Source of the DNA: SIG598 sp045580875
Lineage (GTDB): Bacteria > Bacillota > Clostridia > Oscillospirales > Acutalibacteraceae
Assembly (NCBI GenBank): GCA_045580875.1
Contig: JAZNOP010000043.1
Location: 1-22,656, forward strand
Length of the DNA stretch: 22,656 bases
Reading direction: 5' to 3'
In this document: positions 13,089 through 20,486 of the stretch, piece by piece
How the letters are laid out: each line of letters starts with the position of its first letter
Numbering within the stretch: the first letter of the stretch is position 1
Notes under the pieces: generated by a model
Told to the model about the DNA's origin: nothing
The model's input: the letters and a program-made list of their open reading frames with translations, nothing else
Database searches by the model: none
Program-made: the position numbers and the translations under genes

Positions 13089-13517
13089 ATGATCTACACA
13101 CCGCTGACACGCAAGGCTATGAAGCTGGCTTACGATGCCCATCACGGGCAGGTCGACAAAACCGGTCTGCCGTATATTTTCCACCCGACACACCTCGCCG
13201 AGCAGATGACCGACGAATACACCACCGTCTGCGCGCTGCTCCACGATGTCATGGAGGATACCCCCGCGACTGCTGACGACCTGCGGCGCGAGGGCTTTCC
13301 GGAAGAGGTCATCGAGGCGCTTCTGCTGCTGACCCACGACCCCGACGTGGATTATTTTGATTATGTGCGGGCAATTAAAAACAATCCTATAGCGAAAGCG
13401 GTAAAGCTTGCCGACCTTGCCCACAACAGCGACACCAGCCGGCTTGATGCCATCGACACGAAAGCTGAAGCACGGCTCGAAAAATACCGCAGGGCGCGCG
13501 AAATCCTTCTCAGATAG
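13089..13517 (+). CDS. Small HD-domain hydrolase related to the RelA/SpoT hydrolase domain
   Basis: A 142-residue stand-alone HD protein. The metal and substrate motifs match the (p)ppGpp hydrolase fold: AHHGQVDKTGLPYIFHP with H32, the HD pair H52-D53 followed by MEDT (E56, D57), and KLADLAHNSD with D109 and N113. The order and spacing resemble Mesh1 and the hydrolase half of SpoT. There is no synthetase or regulatory domain, so the likely role is cytoplasmic alarmone (or another nucleotide 3'-phosphate) hydrolysis. The substrate is inferred. GGAGG lies about 5 nt before the ATG. The gene is monocistronic, divergent from tsaD and closed by tandem terminators. Confidence 0.85.
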   Translation: MIYTPLTRKAMKLAYDAHHGQVDKTGLPYIFHPTHLAEQMTDEYTTVCALLHDVMEDTPATADDLRREGFPEEVIEALLLLTHDPDVDYFDYVRAIKNNPIAKAVKLADLAHNSDTSRLDAIDTKAEARLEKYRRAREILLR

Positions 13518-13561
13518 CGGCGATTTGACTACAGAGCGTTATTTTACCGCATTGTTATTAC

Positions 13562-13590
13562 TGCCCGTATTTGAATTTACGGCAATTTTT
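13562..13590 (+). terminator. First terminator after the HD-hydrolase gene
   Basis: TGCC-GTA and TAC-GGCA pair with one bulged C around an AT-rich loop (13562-13584). ATTTTT follows. It is modest in strength and is backed by a second hairpin 19 nt further on. Confidence 0.45.
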
Positions 13591-13608
13591 CACCGATTCT
13601 TTATTCTC

Positions 13609-13657
13609 AAAAGCACCGGTATATCACTCCCGCGGCGGAGTGTGCGCCGGTGCTTTT
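13609..13657 (+). terminator. Second, strong terminator after the HD-hydrolase gene
   Basis: AAAAGCACCGG (13609-13619) and CCGGTGCTTTT (13647-13657) form an 11-bp stem, with an inner CACTC/GAGTG pairing. The arms resemble the terminator at 10311-10348 and end in T runs. The rest of 13518-13845 holds the next gene's promoter and leader and no further gene. Confidence 0.75.
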
Positions 13658-13707
13658 GTGCATAATTGACCGATTGAGCCTGTTCTGTATCACTGTGAAA
13701 ACCGCAC

Positions 13708-13737
13708 TTGTCTTCTGCAGGTAATATATGGTATAAT
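13708..13737 (+). promoter_or_regulatory. Promoter of the TrmH-dprA unit
   Basis: TTGTCT (13708-13713), an 18-nt spacer and TATAAT (13732-13737) preceded by TGG. A second TATAAT at 13745-13750 lacks a -35. The leader to the ATG is about 100 nt. Confidence 0.55.
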
Positions 13738-13804
13738 AACATGATATAATAGCATAGCTATATAAATTACCGATTTTCAAGCGGAAACGCGACAAAAATA
13801 AGAG

Positions 13805-13845
13805 AGGAGGCGTGGTTTTTCGCAAGCGGAAAATCACGGCACAAA
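13805..13845 (+). promoter_or_regulatory. Split ribosome binding site: Shine-Dalgarno and start codon bridged by a hairpin
   Basis: A perfect AGGAGG (13805-13810) lies 35 nt before the ATG at 13846. The gap holds a 12-bp stem, 13811-13822 with 13827-13838, including two G-U pairs and the tetraloop CAAG. The stem starts directly after AGGAGG. Only seven unpaired bases (13839-13845) then precede the ATG, so folding gives the usual spacing. No other in-frame start lies between. Confidence 0.6.
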
Positions 13846-14646
13846 ATGGCTATCGAACTTACAAGCAAGGATAATCCCAACGTAAAGCAGGCGGCAAAGC
13901 TGATGTCCAGCGCAAAGGAGCGCCGCGAGAAGCAGTGCTTCATCGCCGAGGGTGTACGCCTTTGCACCGAAGCTATGGAAAACGGCTGCGAGCTGACCGA
14001 CCTTTTCTACACCGAAGAGGCAAAGTCAAAGTACGGCGAGACTATCAAGAAGCTTGAGCTGACCGCACAGAATGCCTACGTCATCACCGAGGAGATTGCT
14101 GACCGCATCGCAGATACCGTCTCTCCGCAGGGTGTCTTTGTCGTCGGCAAGATGGTGCAGAACAGCATTAATCTCGACGAAATCAAGACCGACGGTATGT
14201 TTATCCTCATGGAAAACCTGCAGGATCCCTCCAACATCGGTGCCATCTTCCGCACCGCCGAGGCACTCGGCCTGACCGGCGCATTTCTGTCCTCCGACTG
14301 CTGCGACCCGTATAACCCCAAGGCCATGCGCGCCAGCATGGGTGCGGTTTTCCGCCTGCCCTATCTCGTTCTCGATGACACAATTGCAGCAATGACAGCC
14401 TGCAAGTCCAAGAATATGCGTCCCATCGCCACCGTTCCGGGCGGTGACGCAAGCAAGATAACCTCAATCCGTTTCTTCAAGGGTGCAATCATGTGCATCG
14501 GCAACGAGGGCAACGGTCTTACCGAGCAGCTCAAGAATGTCTGCGGTGAGAGAGTAACTATCCCCATGAACGGACGCGCCGAATCGCTCAATGCGGCAAC
14601 AGCGGCATCGATCCTGATGTGGGAAATGGTCAGAAATTATTTATGA
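13846..14646 (+). CDS. TrmH/SpoU-family 2'-O-ribose RNA methyltransferase
   Basis: A 266-residue SPOUT methyltransferase that probably methylates a ribose 2'-OH in rRNA or tRNA using S-adenosylmethionine. The N-terminal part (about 1-100, SSAKERREKQCFIAEGVRL) is the L30e-like substrate-binding domain. The knotted catalytic domain has motif 1 NLQDPSNIGAIFRTAEALG (about residues 124-142), motif 2 IGNEGNGL, and motif 3 IPMNGRAESLNAATAASI. The target nucleotide cannot be told from the sequence. The ATG at 13846 is the only start that gives the family N-terminus. Its Shine-Dalgarno is unusually placed (see 13805-13845). The stop overlaps the dprA start as ATGA, so the two are translationally coupled. 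Confidence 0.9.
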   Translation: MAIELTSKDNPNVKQAAKLMSSAKERREKQCFIAEGVRLCTEAMENGCELTDLFYTEEAKSKYGETIKKLELTAQNAYVITEEIADRIADTVSPQGVFVVGKMVQNSINLDEIKTDGMFILMENLQDPSNIGAIFRTAEALGLTGAFLSSDCCDPYNPKAMRASMGAVFRLPYLVLDDTIAAMTACKSKNMRPIATVPGGDASKITSIRFFKGAIMCIGNEGNGLTEQLKNVCGERVTIPMNGRAESLNAATAASILMWEMVRNYL

Positions 14647-16625
14647 CAGACACTCTGGTATGGATATGGCTGCAGAAAAAGCTGGGTTATGCAAGCCGGG
14701 CGGCGCTTGGTGTAATCAGGCACCCCGGCGGGGCGAGATACTTCTATGACTGCACGAAGGAGGAGCTTCGCCGGACCGGGCTGTTTTCTGAAAGACAGAT
14801 CGAGCGTATGAGCGATCACAGCCTCGAGGATGCGGAACGGATTTTTACCCTCTGTCTTGCAAAAAGATATTTCATCATAACCCCTGACAGCTGCCACTAT
14901 CCCATCAGACTGCGGCGAATAGACAATCCGCCGCTGGTGCTGTACGTGGAAGGCAATCCGACAGCAATGAATAGACGAATGTCGATTGCTGTCGTTGGTA
15001 CACGCAAGGTAAATGATTATTACTACGCTGCGGCGCAGGAGCTTGGCTTCCGCCTCGGAAAGACCGGAGCAACGGTCGTCAGCGGTTGTGCGGCAGGTGT
15101 TGATGCGGCTGCACAGAGCGGAGCTGCCGCGGCAAACGGCGTAACTATAGGTGTTCTTGGCTGCGGTCTCGATTCCACCTATAACCGCCAGACAGCCGAG
15201 CTGCGCAAGGCTATCACCCTCAACGGCGCGCTCGTTTCTGAATATCCGCCCGGGACTCAGGCACGTCCGGAGCACTTCCCGCAGAGAAACCGTATCATTT
15301 CCGGTCTGTCGCTGGGTGTGACTGTGGTACAGGCAGGACGCAGAAGCGGCTCGCTTATCACTGCACAGGACGCAATCAGTCAGGGGCGCGACCTGTATGT
15401 ATACTACAACGAAAGCAATCTGGACACCCTTGCAGGAATCCACTCGCTTGGCGCCTGCAATGTGACTCTGTTCATTTCGCCTGCTGAGATCCTTCAGCCC
15501 TACATGACCTTCTTCGGCAGGGGAATCAACCTTTCCGAAGCTGACTATCCGCTCAGAAGCCGGCCTGACCTCATGCCGCAGAATATCGACCGGATAATTC
15601 TCGCGATGGCGGCAAAGGCAGATGCCGACAAGCGTCTGAGAAACGTCAGTCTGAGTAAAGTGCCGGAGAGCTTCGACCCTGTAGCCGACCTGCCGCCCAT
15701 AGACCTGGATATAGATTACAGCGACCTGCCCTCCGAGAGCGAGGTAAACGGCTGTGCTGCCGAAAGACTGCGCGCTCAGCAGGCAGACGGCGCACCTGCT
15801 CTGCCGGATTCGCCTCAAAGCGTCGGTGATGATCCATCGATCATGAGCATAGTGCAATCGGCACAGCGTATCGGTCTGACCGATGCGCAGATCGACCGCC
15901 TGCTTGAGGTAATCGATCGCTATCGCAGGGAAAACTCCGCTGCAGCTGTCTCCGGCGCGCCGGACGGAGATGAAGATAGCAGCGGCGAAGGCGATTTTGA
16001 AACCGCTGATGAAACCGACAGCGACATTACCGGAGATTTCCGCGATGAAACTGCTGATGAAACCGACAGCAAAATCACCGGAGATTTCCACGATGAAGCA
16101 GACGGTGAAGCAGATGATAACACCGGAGACGAAATCAAAAACACGGCAGGCACTCTGACCGGTGAATATCTTCTCCAAGCTGCCGGTGATGAAGACCGTG
16201 ACCCCGGCGAGGTTGTCCGCAGCGAAGCCGACAACGATGCTGAATGCGAAATCACCGGAGATTTCCGCGGCGAAGCAGACGGCGAAGCCGACAACGAAAC
16301 CGCCGGAAATGACCTCATTAATGCCGGCGGCGAATCCATCGGCAATATCGGCACAGCTTCCGATGAAGAGCCTGAGGAGGCTGAATCGCGTCCGGTAATG
16401 TGCATCGGTGAGAATTACGATATTCTTCCTGACGACCTCTCCGACGAGGCGCGGCGCATATACTCCATTCTCCGTCAGCACTCCGACACCCTTGACGCCA
16501 TTGCCATACTGGCTGGTCTGACCATTCCGATGACCTCCGAGGCAATGCTCGAGCTGGAGCTTTACGGTCTGGTTTATTCAACCCCCGGCGGAATATATTC
16601 CGCTTCAGAATATTTCTACCAGTAA
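14643..16625 (+). CDS. dprA: DNA-processing protein DprA with a long acidic insert
   Basis: A 660-residue DprA/Smf protein. DprA binds incoming single-stranded DNA and loads RecA during transformation. Residues about 1-75 form the helical N-terminal region. The Rossmann-like DprA core spans about 80-300, with VVGTRK (117-122), VVSGCAAGVDAAAQ (145-158), SEYPPG (199-204), HFPQRNRIISGLS (211-223) and SGSLITAQDA (235-244). Residues about 300-430 include a further predicted helical segment (399-430). Residues 437-585 are an acidic, low-complexity insert with three ITGDF-type repeats. The winged-helix C-terminal domain is about 597-650. Common DprA proteins have about 280-380 residues, so this one is nearly double. 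The start is ATG 14643, overlapping the TrmH stop (ATGA). An in-frame ATG at 14619 lies inside the methyltransferase gene and is not preferred. Confidence 0.92.
   Translation: MTDTLVWIWLQKKLGYASRAALGVIRHPGGARYFYDCTKEELRRTGLFSERQIERMSDHSLEDAERIFTLCLAKRYFIITPDSCHYPIRLRRIDNPPLVLYVEGNPTAMNRRMSIAVVGTRKVNDYYYAAAQELGFRLGKTGATVVSGCAAGVDAAAQSGAAAANGVTIGVLGCGLDSTYNRQTAELRKAITLNGALVSEYPPGTQARPEHFPQRNRIISGLSLGVTVVQAGRRSGSLITAQDAISQGRDLYVYYNESNLDTLAGIHSLGACNVTLFISPAEILQPYMTFFGRGINLSEADYPLRSRPDLMPQNIDRIILAMAAKADADKRLRNVSLSKVPESFDPVADLPPIDLDIDYSDLPSESEVNGCAAERLRAQQADGAPALPDSPQSVGDDPSIMSIVQSAQRIGLTDAQIDRLLEVIDRYRRENSAAAVSGAPDGDEDSSGEGDFETADETDSDITGDFRDETADETDSKITGDFHDEADGEADDNTGDEIKNTAGTLTGEYLLQAAGDEDRDPGEVVRSEADNDAECEITGDFRGEADGEADNETAGNDLINAGGESIGNIGTASDEEPEEAESRPVMCIGENYDILPDDLSDEARRIYSILRQHSDTLDAIAILAGLTIPMTSEAMLELELYGLVYSTPGGIYSASEYFYQ
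16026..16265 (+). repeat. In-frame degenerate repeats in the dprA acidic insert
   Basis: Three copies of a 15-nt unit coding for ITGDF begin at 16026, 16074 and 16251, each followed by an FRDE/FHDE/FRGE-like and DGEAD-like tract. The first two are 48 nt apart. The unit is followed by near-identical GAAGCAGACGG-type stretches. The repeats keep the reading frame, consistent with expansion by slippage or recombination inside the gene. Confidence 0.7.
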
Positions 16626-16686
16626 AATATCCGGACCGACCGTATACCCGCCGAATTTACCGGTAATTTATTATCAATCAGCCGTC

Positions 16687-16722
16687 TGTAAGCAACCACC
16701 TTCGTGATGGCGCTTGCTTACA
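16687..16722 (+). other. Stem-loop downstream of dprA
   Basis: TGTAAGCAA (16687-16695) and TTGCTTACA (16714-16722) form a perfect 9-bp stem, with an inner CCA/TGG pairing. It lies 61 nt after the dprA stop. No T run follows, so it is not a standard intrinsic terminator. It does not fold as a tRNA. Confidence 0.5.
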
Positions 16723-16746
16723 CAGCAGCTGACCTGCAGGACCTTC

Positions 16747-16787
16747 AGAACACTGCGGCGCAGGAGAAATCTGCAGCCGCCGGTTCT
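16747..16787 (+). other. Long interrupted stem-loop between dprA and topA
   Basis: AGAAC/GTTCT, GCGGC/GCCGC and GCAG/CTGC pair in order, 14 bp in total with small bulges, around a GAGAAAT loop. It is not followed by a T run. Together with the hairpin at 16687 it makes most of this 343-nt gene-free region (16626-16968) structured. No known riboswitch is recognised. Confidence 0.45.
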
Positions 16788-16837
16788 CTGGAATTAATTT
16801 ACACCATATATTTTTTATAATTCGGCTTTCCTGCCTA

Positions 16838-16867
16838 TTGATATCGGGCAGTAAACTCAGTTATAAT
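16838..16867 (+). promoter_or_regulatory. topA promoter
   Basis: TTGATA (16838-16843), an 18-nt spacer and TATAAT (16862-16867) lie in an AT-rich stretch. The expected start near 16874 gives a leader of about 95 nt before the topA ATG. Confidence 0.6.
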
Positions 16868-16896
16868 TATATAATAACATTATATGTGATATCTGC

Positions 16897-16932
16897 GGCT
16901 GGGGAACAGCCCGACAGCAGCATATCTGCTGT
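16897..16932 (+). other. Tandem hairpins in the topA leader
   Basis: GGCTG/CAGCC (16897-16911, 5-nt loop) is followed at once by ACAGCAG/CTGCTGT (16914-16932, 5-nt loop). The following AAACTTTTTTTG can also pair with the AAAAGGAAG ribosome binding site region, so the leader may affect topA translation. Confidence 0.45.
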
Positions 16933-16968
16933 ATAATCCAAACTTTTTTTGAAAAGGAAGTTTCCGCC

Positions 16969-19074
16969 ATGTCAAAACTTGTCATCGTTGAGTCTCCCAC
17001 AAAAGCTAAAACCATCAAGAAGTTTCTCGGCTCTGATTACGAGATAGTTGCTTCGATGGGTCACGTACGCGACCTGCCTGCAAACCGCCTGAGTGTCGAT
17101 ATCAAGAACGATTTCGCACCGCGCTACGCCATAATCAAAGGTAAGGAAGAGCTTGTCGAGAGCCTCAAGGCCGCTGCCGCCCGCAGCGAATGCGTCTATC
17201 TCGCAGCCGACCCGGATCGCGAGGGTGAAGCTATTTCCTGGCATCTTGCCTACATTCTCGGTCTTGACATCGAGGAGACCAACCGTGTTACCTTCAACGA
17301 AATCACCGAGAGCGGACTCAAAAAGGGTATTGCCGCTCCGAGAAATATCGACATAAATCTTGTCAATTCACAGCAGTGCCGCCGCGTGCTCGACCGCATC
17401 GTCGGCTACCGCCTGTCTCCCTTTGTATCGCAGAAGATCCGCCGCGGTCTCTCCGCCGGACGTGTTCAGTCGGTCGCACTGCGCATGATCTGCGACCGTG
17501 AGGACGAGATAAGAGCCTTTGTTCCGCAGGAATACTGGTCGATCGACGCAAAGCTTGTTCCTGCAGGCTCAAAGAAGGCCTTCGACGCTGAGTTCTACGG
17601 AAAGAACGGCGAGAAGGTCGAGCTCTCCACAAAAGAGGAGACCGATGCAATTCTCGCTGAGCTCGAGGGCAAGGAGTTTGTCATTTCTGCACTCAAGAAG
17701 GGTGTCCGCCGCAAGACTCCGCAGCCGCCCTTCATCACCTCCACACTCCAGCAGGAGGCTTCCCGCCGCCTCGGCTTCCGAAGCAGCAAGACCATGAAGC
17801 TTGCTCAGGAGCTTTACGAGGGCGTCGAGGTCACCGGAATGGGACCTGTCGGTCTCATCAGCTACATGAGAACCGACTCCCTGAGAATCTCCGACGAGGC
17901 ACGTGCCGCCGGCGAGCAGTATATCCGTGACCGCTGGGGTGACAAGTATCTGCCCGACAAGCCCTACAAGTTCAAGCAGCGCGCCAACGCTCAGGACGCT
18001 CACGAGGCTATCCGCCCCACCATGCCTGAGCTCGACCCCGAGCGCGTAAAGGACAGCCTGACCGCCGACCAGTTCAAGCTCTACAAGCTTATCTGGGAGC
18101 GATTCACCGCCAGCCTCATGGCTCAGTGTCTGCATGACACCACCAATGCAACCATCTCTGCAGGTGACTACACCTTCACCGCTTCCGGCTACACCGTGCG
18201 CTTTGACGGCTACACCGTGCTTTACGAATCGGCTCTTGACGACAAGTCTGACGAGACCGGCGGAGCTCTGCCCAAGCTCGAGGAGGGAATGCAGCTCAAG
18301 CCGCGCTCCATCGAGGGCAATCAGCACTTCACCCAGCCGCCGGCACGCTACACCGAGGACACCCTCACACGTGCGCTCGAAGAAAACGGCGTCGGACGTC
18401 CTTCCACATACCTCGCCATCGTGACCACCGTTGTTTCGCGTGAATACGTTATCCGCGAGGGCAAATCATTGCGCCCGACCGAGCTCGGCGAGCAGATAAA
18501 CCGGCTCATCAAGGAGCGCTTCCCCAAGATAATCAATGTCAAATTCACCGCCCAGATGGAAAAGGATCTTGATATGATCGAGCGCGGTGACAAGGACTGG
18601 ATAGAGACCCTGCACACCTTCTACGACAATTTCGAGAAGACCCTCGCCGAGGCAAAGAAGGCAATGGAGGGTCAGACCATGAAGCTGCCCGAGGAAGAGA
18701 CCGACTTCATCTGCGAAAAGTGCGGCAGACGAATGGTTGTCAAGATGGGTCGTTACGGCAAGTTCATTGCCTGCCCGGGCTATCCCGAGTGCAAGAACAT
18801 CAGGAAAATCGTCAATGAAATAGACGTTAGCTGCCCCAAGTGCGGCAAGAAGGTCATCGTCAAGCGCTCCCGTCACGGACGCACCTTCTACGGCTGCTCC
18901 GGCTATCCCGAGTGCGATTTCGTATCGTGGAACGAGCCGACAGCAAAGAAATGCCCGCGCTGCGGCGGAATACTCTATGTCCGCAAGGGCAAGAATCCCA
19001 AGCTCTACTGCGCAGCTGAGGGCTGCGGCTACGACACTCCGATGGAGCATGAAGCAAACGAGGCTCAGGAATAA
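16969..19074 (+). CDS. topA: DNA topoisomerase I (type IA)
   Basis: A 701-residue type IA topoisomerase that relaxes negative supercoils. The TOPRIM domain has IVESPTKAKTI with E8 and the acidic triad in DPDREGE (D81, D83, E85). The decatenation/core region includes NSQQCRRVLDRIVGYRLSP and LSAGRVQSVALR. The catalytic tyrosine is Y299 in ISYMRTDS. PARYTEDTL and GVGRPSTY follow. The C-terminus holds three four-cysteine zinc fingers: CEKCG...CPGYPEC, CPKCG...CSGYPEC and CPRCG...CAAEGC. Length and order match the Firmicutes enzymes. AAAAGGAAG lies about 8 nt before the ATG. The stop TAA shares its last base with the trmFO start (TAATG), so topA and trmFO are coupled. Confidence 0.98.
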   Translation: MSKLVIVESPTKAKTIKKFLGSDYEIVASMGHVRDLPANRLSVDIKNDFAPRYAIIKGKEELVESLKAAAARSECVYLAADPDREGEAISWHLAYILGLDIEETNRVTFNEITESGLKKGIAAPRNIDINLVNSQQCRRVLDRIVGYRLSPFVSQKIRRGLSAGRVQSVALRMICDREDEIRAFVPQEYWSIDAKLVPAGSKKAFDAEFYGKNGEKVELSTKEETDAILAELEGKEFVISALKKGVRRKTPQPPFITSTLQQEASRRLGFRSSKTMKLAQELYEGVEVTGMGPVGLISYMRTDSLRISDEARAAGEQYIRDRWGDKYLPDKPYKFKQRANAQDAHEAIRPTMPELDPERVKDSLTADQFKLYKLIWERFTASLMAQCLHDTTNATISAGDYTFTASGYTVRFDGYTVLYESALDDKSDETGGALPKLEEGMQLKPRSIEGNQHFTQPPARYTEDTLTRALEENGVGRPSTYLAIVTTVVSREYVIREGKSLRPTELGEQINRLIKERFPKIINVKFTAQMEKDLDMIERGDKDWIETLHTFYDNFEKTLAEAKKAMEGQTMKLPEEETDFICEKCGRRMVVKMGRYGKFIACPGYPECKNIRKIVNEIDVSCPKCGKKVIVKRSRHGRTFYGCSGYPECDFVSWNEPTAKKCPRCGGILYVRKGKNPKLYCAAEGCGYDTPMEHEANEAQE

Positions 19075-20384
19075 TGACAGTAACTGTAATTGGCGCAGGT
19101 CTTGCCGGATGCGAGGCGGCGTGGCAGCTTGCCCGCCGCGGCATCAGGGTACGCCTGTGCGAGATGAAGCCGGAAAAGTACACTCCGGCGCATAAGAATC
19201 CCCTTTTTGCCGAGCTGGTATGCTCGAATTCCCTCAAGGCGGCGCGCATAAACTCGGCAGCCGGTCTGCTCAAGGAGGAAATGCGGCGTCTTGGCTCACT
19301 CCTTCTGCCGATAGCCGACAGATGCTCTGTCGCAGCAGGCGGTGCGCTTGCTGTTGACCGCGAGCTGTTTGCAAGCGGTGTTACGGAAGCTATTGTTAAC
19401 GAGCCGCTTATTGAGATTGTCACCGGCGAGGTCAATGAAGTTCCGCGTGACGGCATAGTGATTGTTGCCTCAGGACCGCTTACCTCTGACGCTCTGTCGC
19501 GCGATATTGCCGGACTGTGCGGCTCGGAGCACCTGAGCTTCTACGATGCCGCCGCGCCTATAGTTGCCGCTGACAGCATCGACATGGAGCAGGCATTCTT
19601 CGCCTCGCGCTATGACAGGGGAGAGGGTGACGACTACATCAACTGCCCGATGAACAAGGAGCAGTACGAGGCATTCCACGCCGCGCTGATTTCCGCCGAG
19701 CGCGCACCGCAGCACGACGTTGAGAATCCCGATGTCTACGAGGGCTGTATGCCCATTGAGATAATGGCAAAACGCGGCGCCGATACCATACGTTTCGGTC
19801 CGATGAAGCCTGTCGGTCTGCGTGACCCGCGCACCGGACACCGCCCGTGGGCAAATCTCCAGCTCAGGCGCGAGAATGCCGAGGGCACGATGTACAACCT
19901 TGTCGGATTCCAGACCAATCTGAAATTCGGTGAGCAGAAGCGCGTTTTCGGCATGATACCGGCGCTGGCAAATGCAGAGTTCGTGCGCTACGGCGTCATG
20001 CACCGCAATACCTTTATAAATTCACCGAAAACTCTTTCGGCAGATTTCTCCATGCGCGAGCACCCGAATATCTTCTTCGCCGGACAGATCACCGGTGTCG
20101 AGGGCTATATGGAATCAGCCGCATCCGGCATACTTGCCGGGATAAATGCCGCAAGGAGACTTGCCGGCGAGGAGCCCGTTGTTCTCCCGCGTGATACCAT
20201 GATGGGCGCGCTGACCGCTCATGTCTACGACAGCGAAAGCAGCGATTTTCAGCCTATGGGTGCCAATTTCGGCATACTTCCGCCGCTTGACCACCATATC
20301 CGCGACAAGCAGGAGCGCTACACCGCACTCGCTGAGAGAGGTCTTGCTTCGCTGGAGAAGGCTATGTCGGAAATCGGTTTATAA
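19074..20384 (+). CDS. trmFO: Methylenetetrahydrofolate-tRNA-(uracil-5-)-methyltransferase TrmFO
   Basis: A 436-residue flavoprotein that makes 5-methyluridine at position 54 of the tRNA T loop, using methylenetetrahydrofolate and FADH2. The N-terminal FAD motif GAGLAGCEAA is at 7-16. C50 lies in LVCSNSLK and C225 in EGCMPIE, matching the two functional cysteines of the B. subtilis enzyme. INCPMNKEQYEAFH, GPMKPVGL and QITGVEGYMESAASG are further family blocks. The length is normal. The start overlaps the topA stop by one base, with AGGA just upstream inside topA, so translation is coupled. The topA-trmFO pair is a common Firmicutes order. Confidence 0.97.
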   Translation: MTVTVIGAGLAGCEAAWQLARRGIRVRLCEMKPEKYTPAHKNPLFAELVCSNSLKAARINSAAGLLKEEMRRLGSLLLPIADRCSVAAGGALAVDRELFASGVTEAIVNEPLIEIVTGEVNEVPRDGIVIVASGPLTSDALSRDIAGLCGSEHLSFYDAAAPIVAADSIDMEQAFFASRYDRGEGDDYINCPMNKEQYEAFHAALISAERAPQHDVENPDVYEGCMPIEIMAKRGADTIRFGPMKPVGLRDPRTGHRPWANLQLRRENAEGTMYNLVGFQTNLKFGEQKRVFGMIPALANAEFVRYGVMHRNTFINSPKTLSADFSMREHPNIFFAGQITGVEGYMESAASGILAGINAARRLAGEEPVVLPRDTMMGALTAHVYDSESSDFQPMGANFGILPPLDHHIRDKQERYTALAERGLASLEKAMSEIGL

Positions 20385-20486
20385 TTTTTAATTGTTATCA
20401 GTGGTTCAGGTATCTGTTATTTTCTGCTGATACACCGTTAAATCATTTCATTCTATACCTATTCAATCCTAAAAGGAGTTTTCACT

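Noticed and set aside
13812..13874. GTG at 13812 as an alternative start or short upstream ORF before the TrmH-family gene
   Set aside because: Only one base separates it from AGGAGG, which is too close for initiation, and its frame differs from the methyltransferase and ends after 20 codons.
16026..16265. CRISPR-like repeat array
   Set aside because: The repeats are in frame, irregularly spaced (48 and 177 nt), degenerate, and code for part of DprA.
14637..16481. A 614-codon open frame on the minus strand opposite dprA
   Set aside because: It lies wholly antisense to a clear dprA with conserved motifs, shows no family motif, and its length reflects the scarcity of stop codons opposite the acidic repeat tract.
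16687..16722. tRNA or attC-like site downstream of dprA
   Set aside because: The fold is a single hairpin with no T-loop sequence, and no integrase or cassette genes are present.
17569..18327. A 252-codon minus-strand frame opposite topA
   Set aside because: It is a shadow of topA, whose catalytic motifs are all intact in the plus frame.
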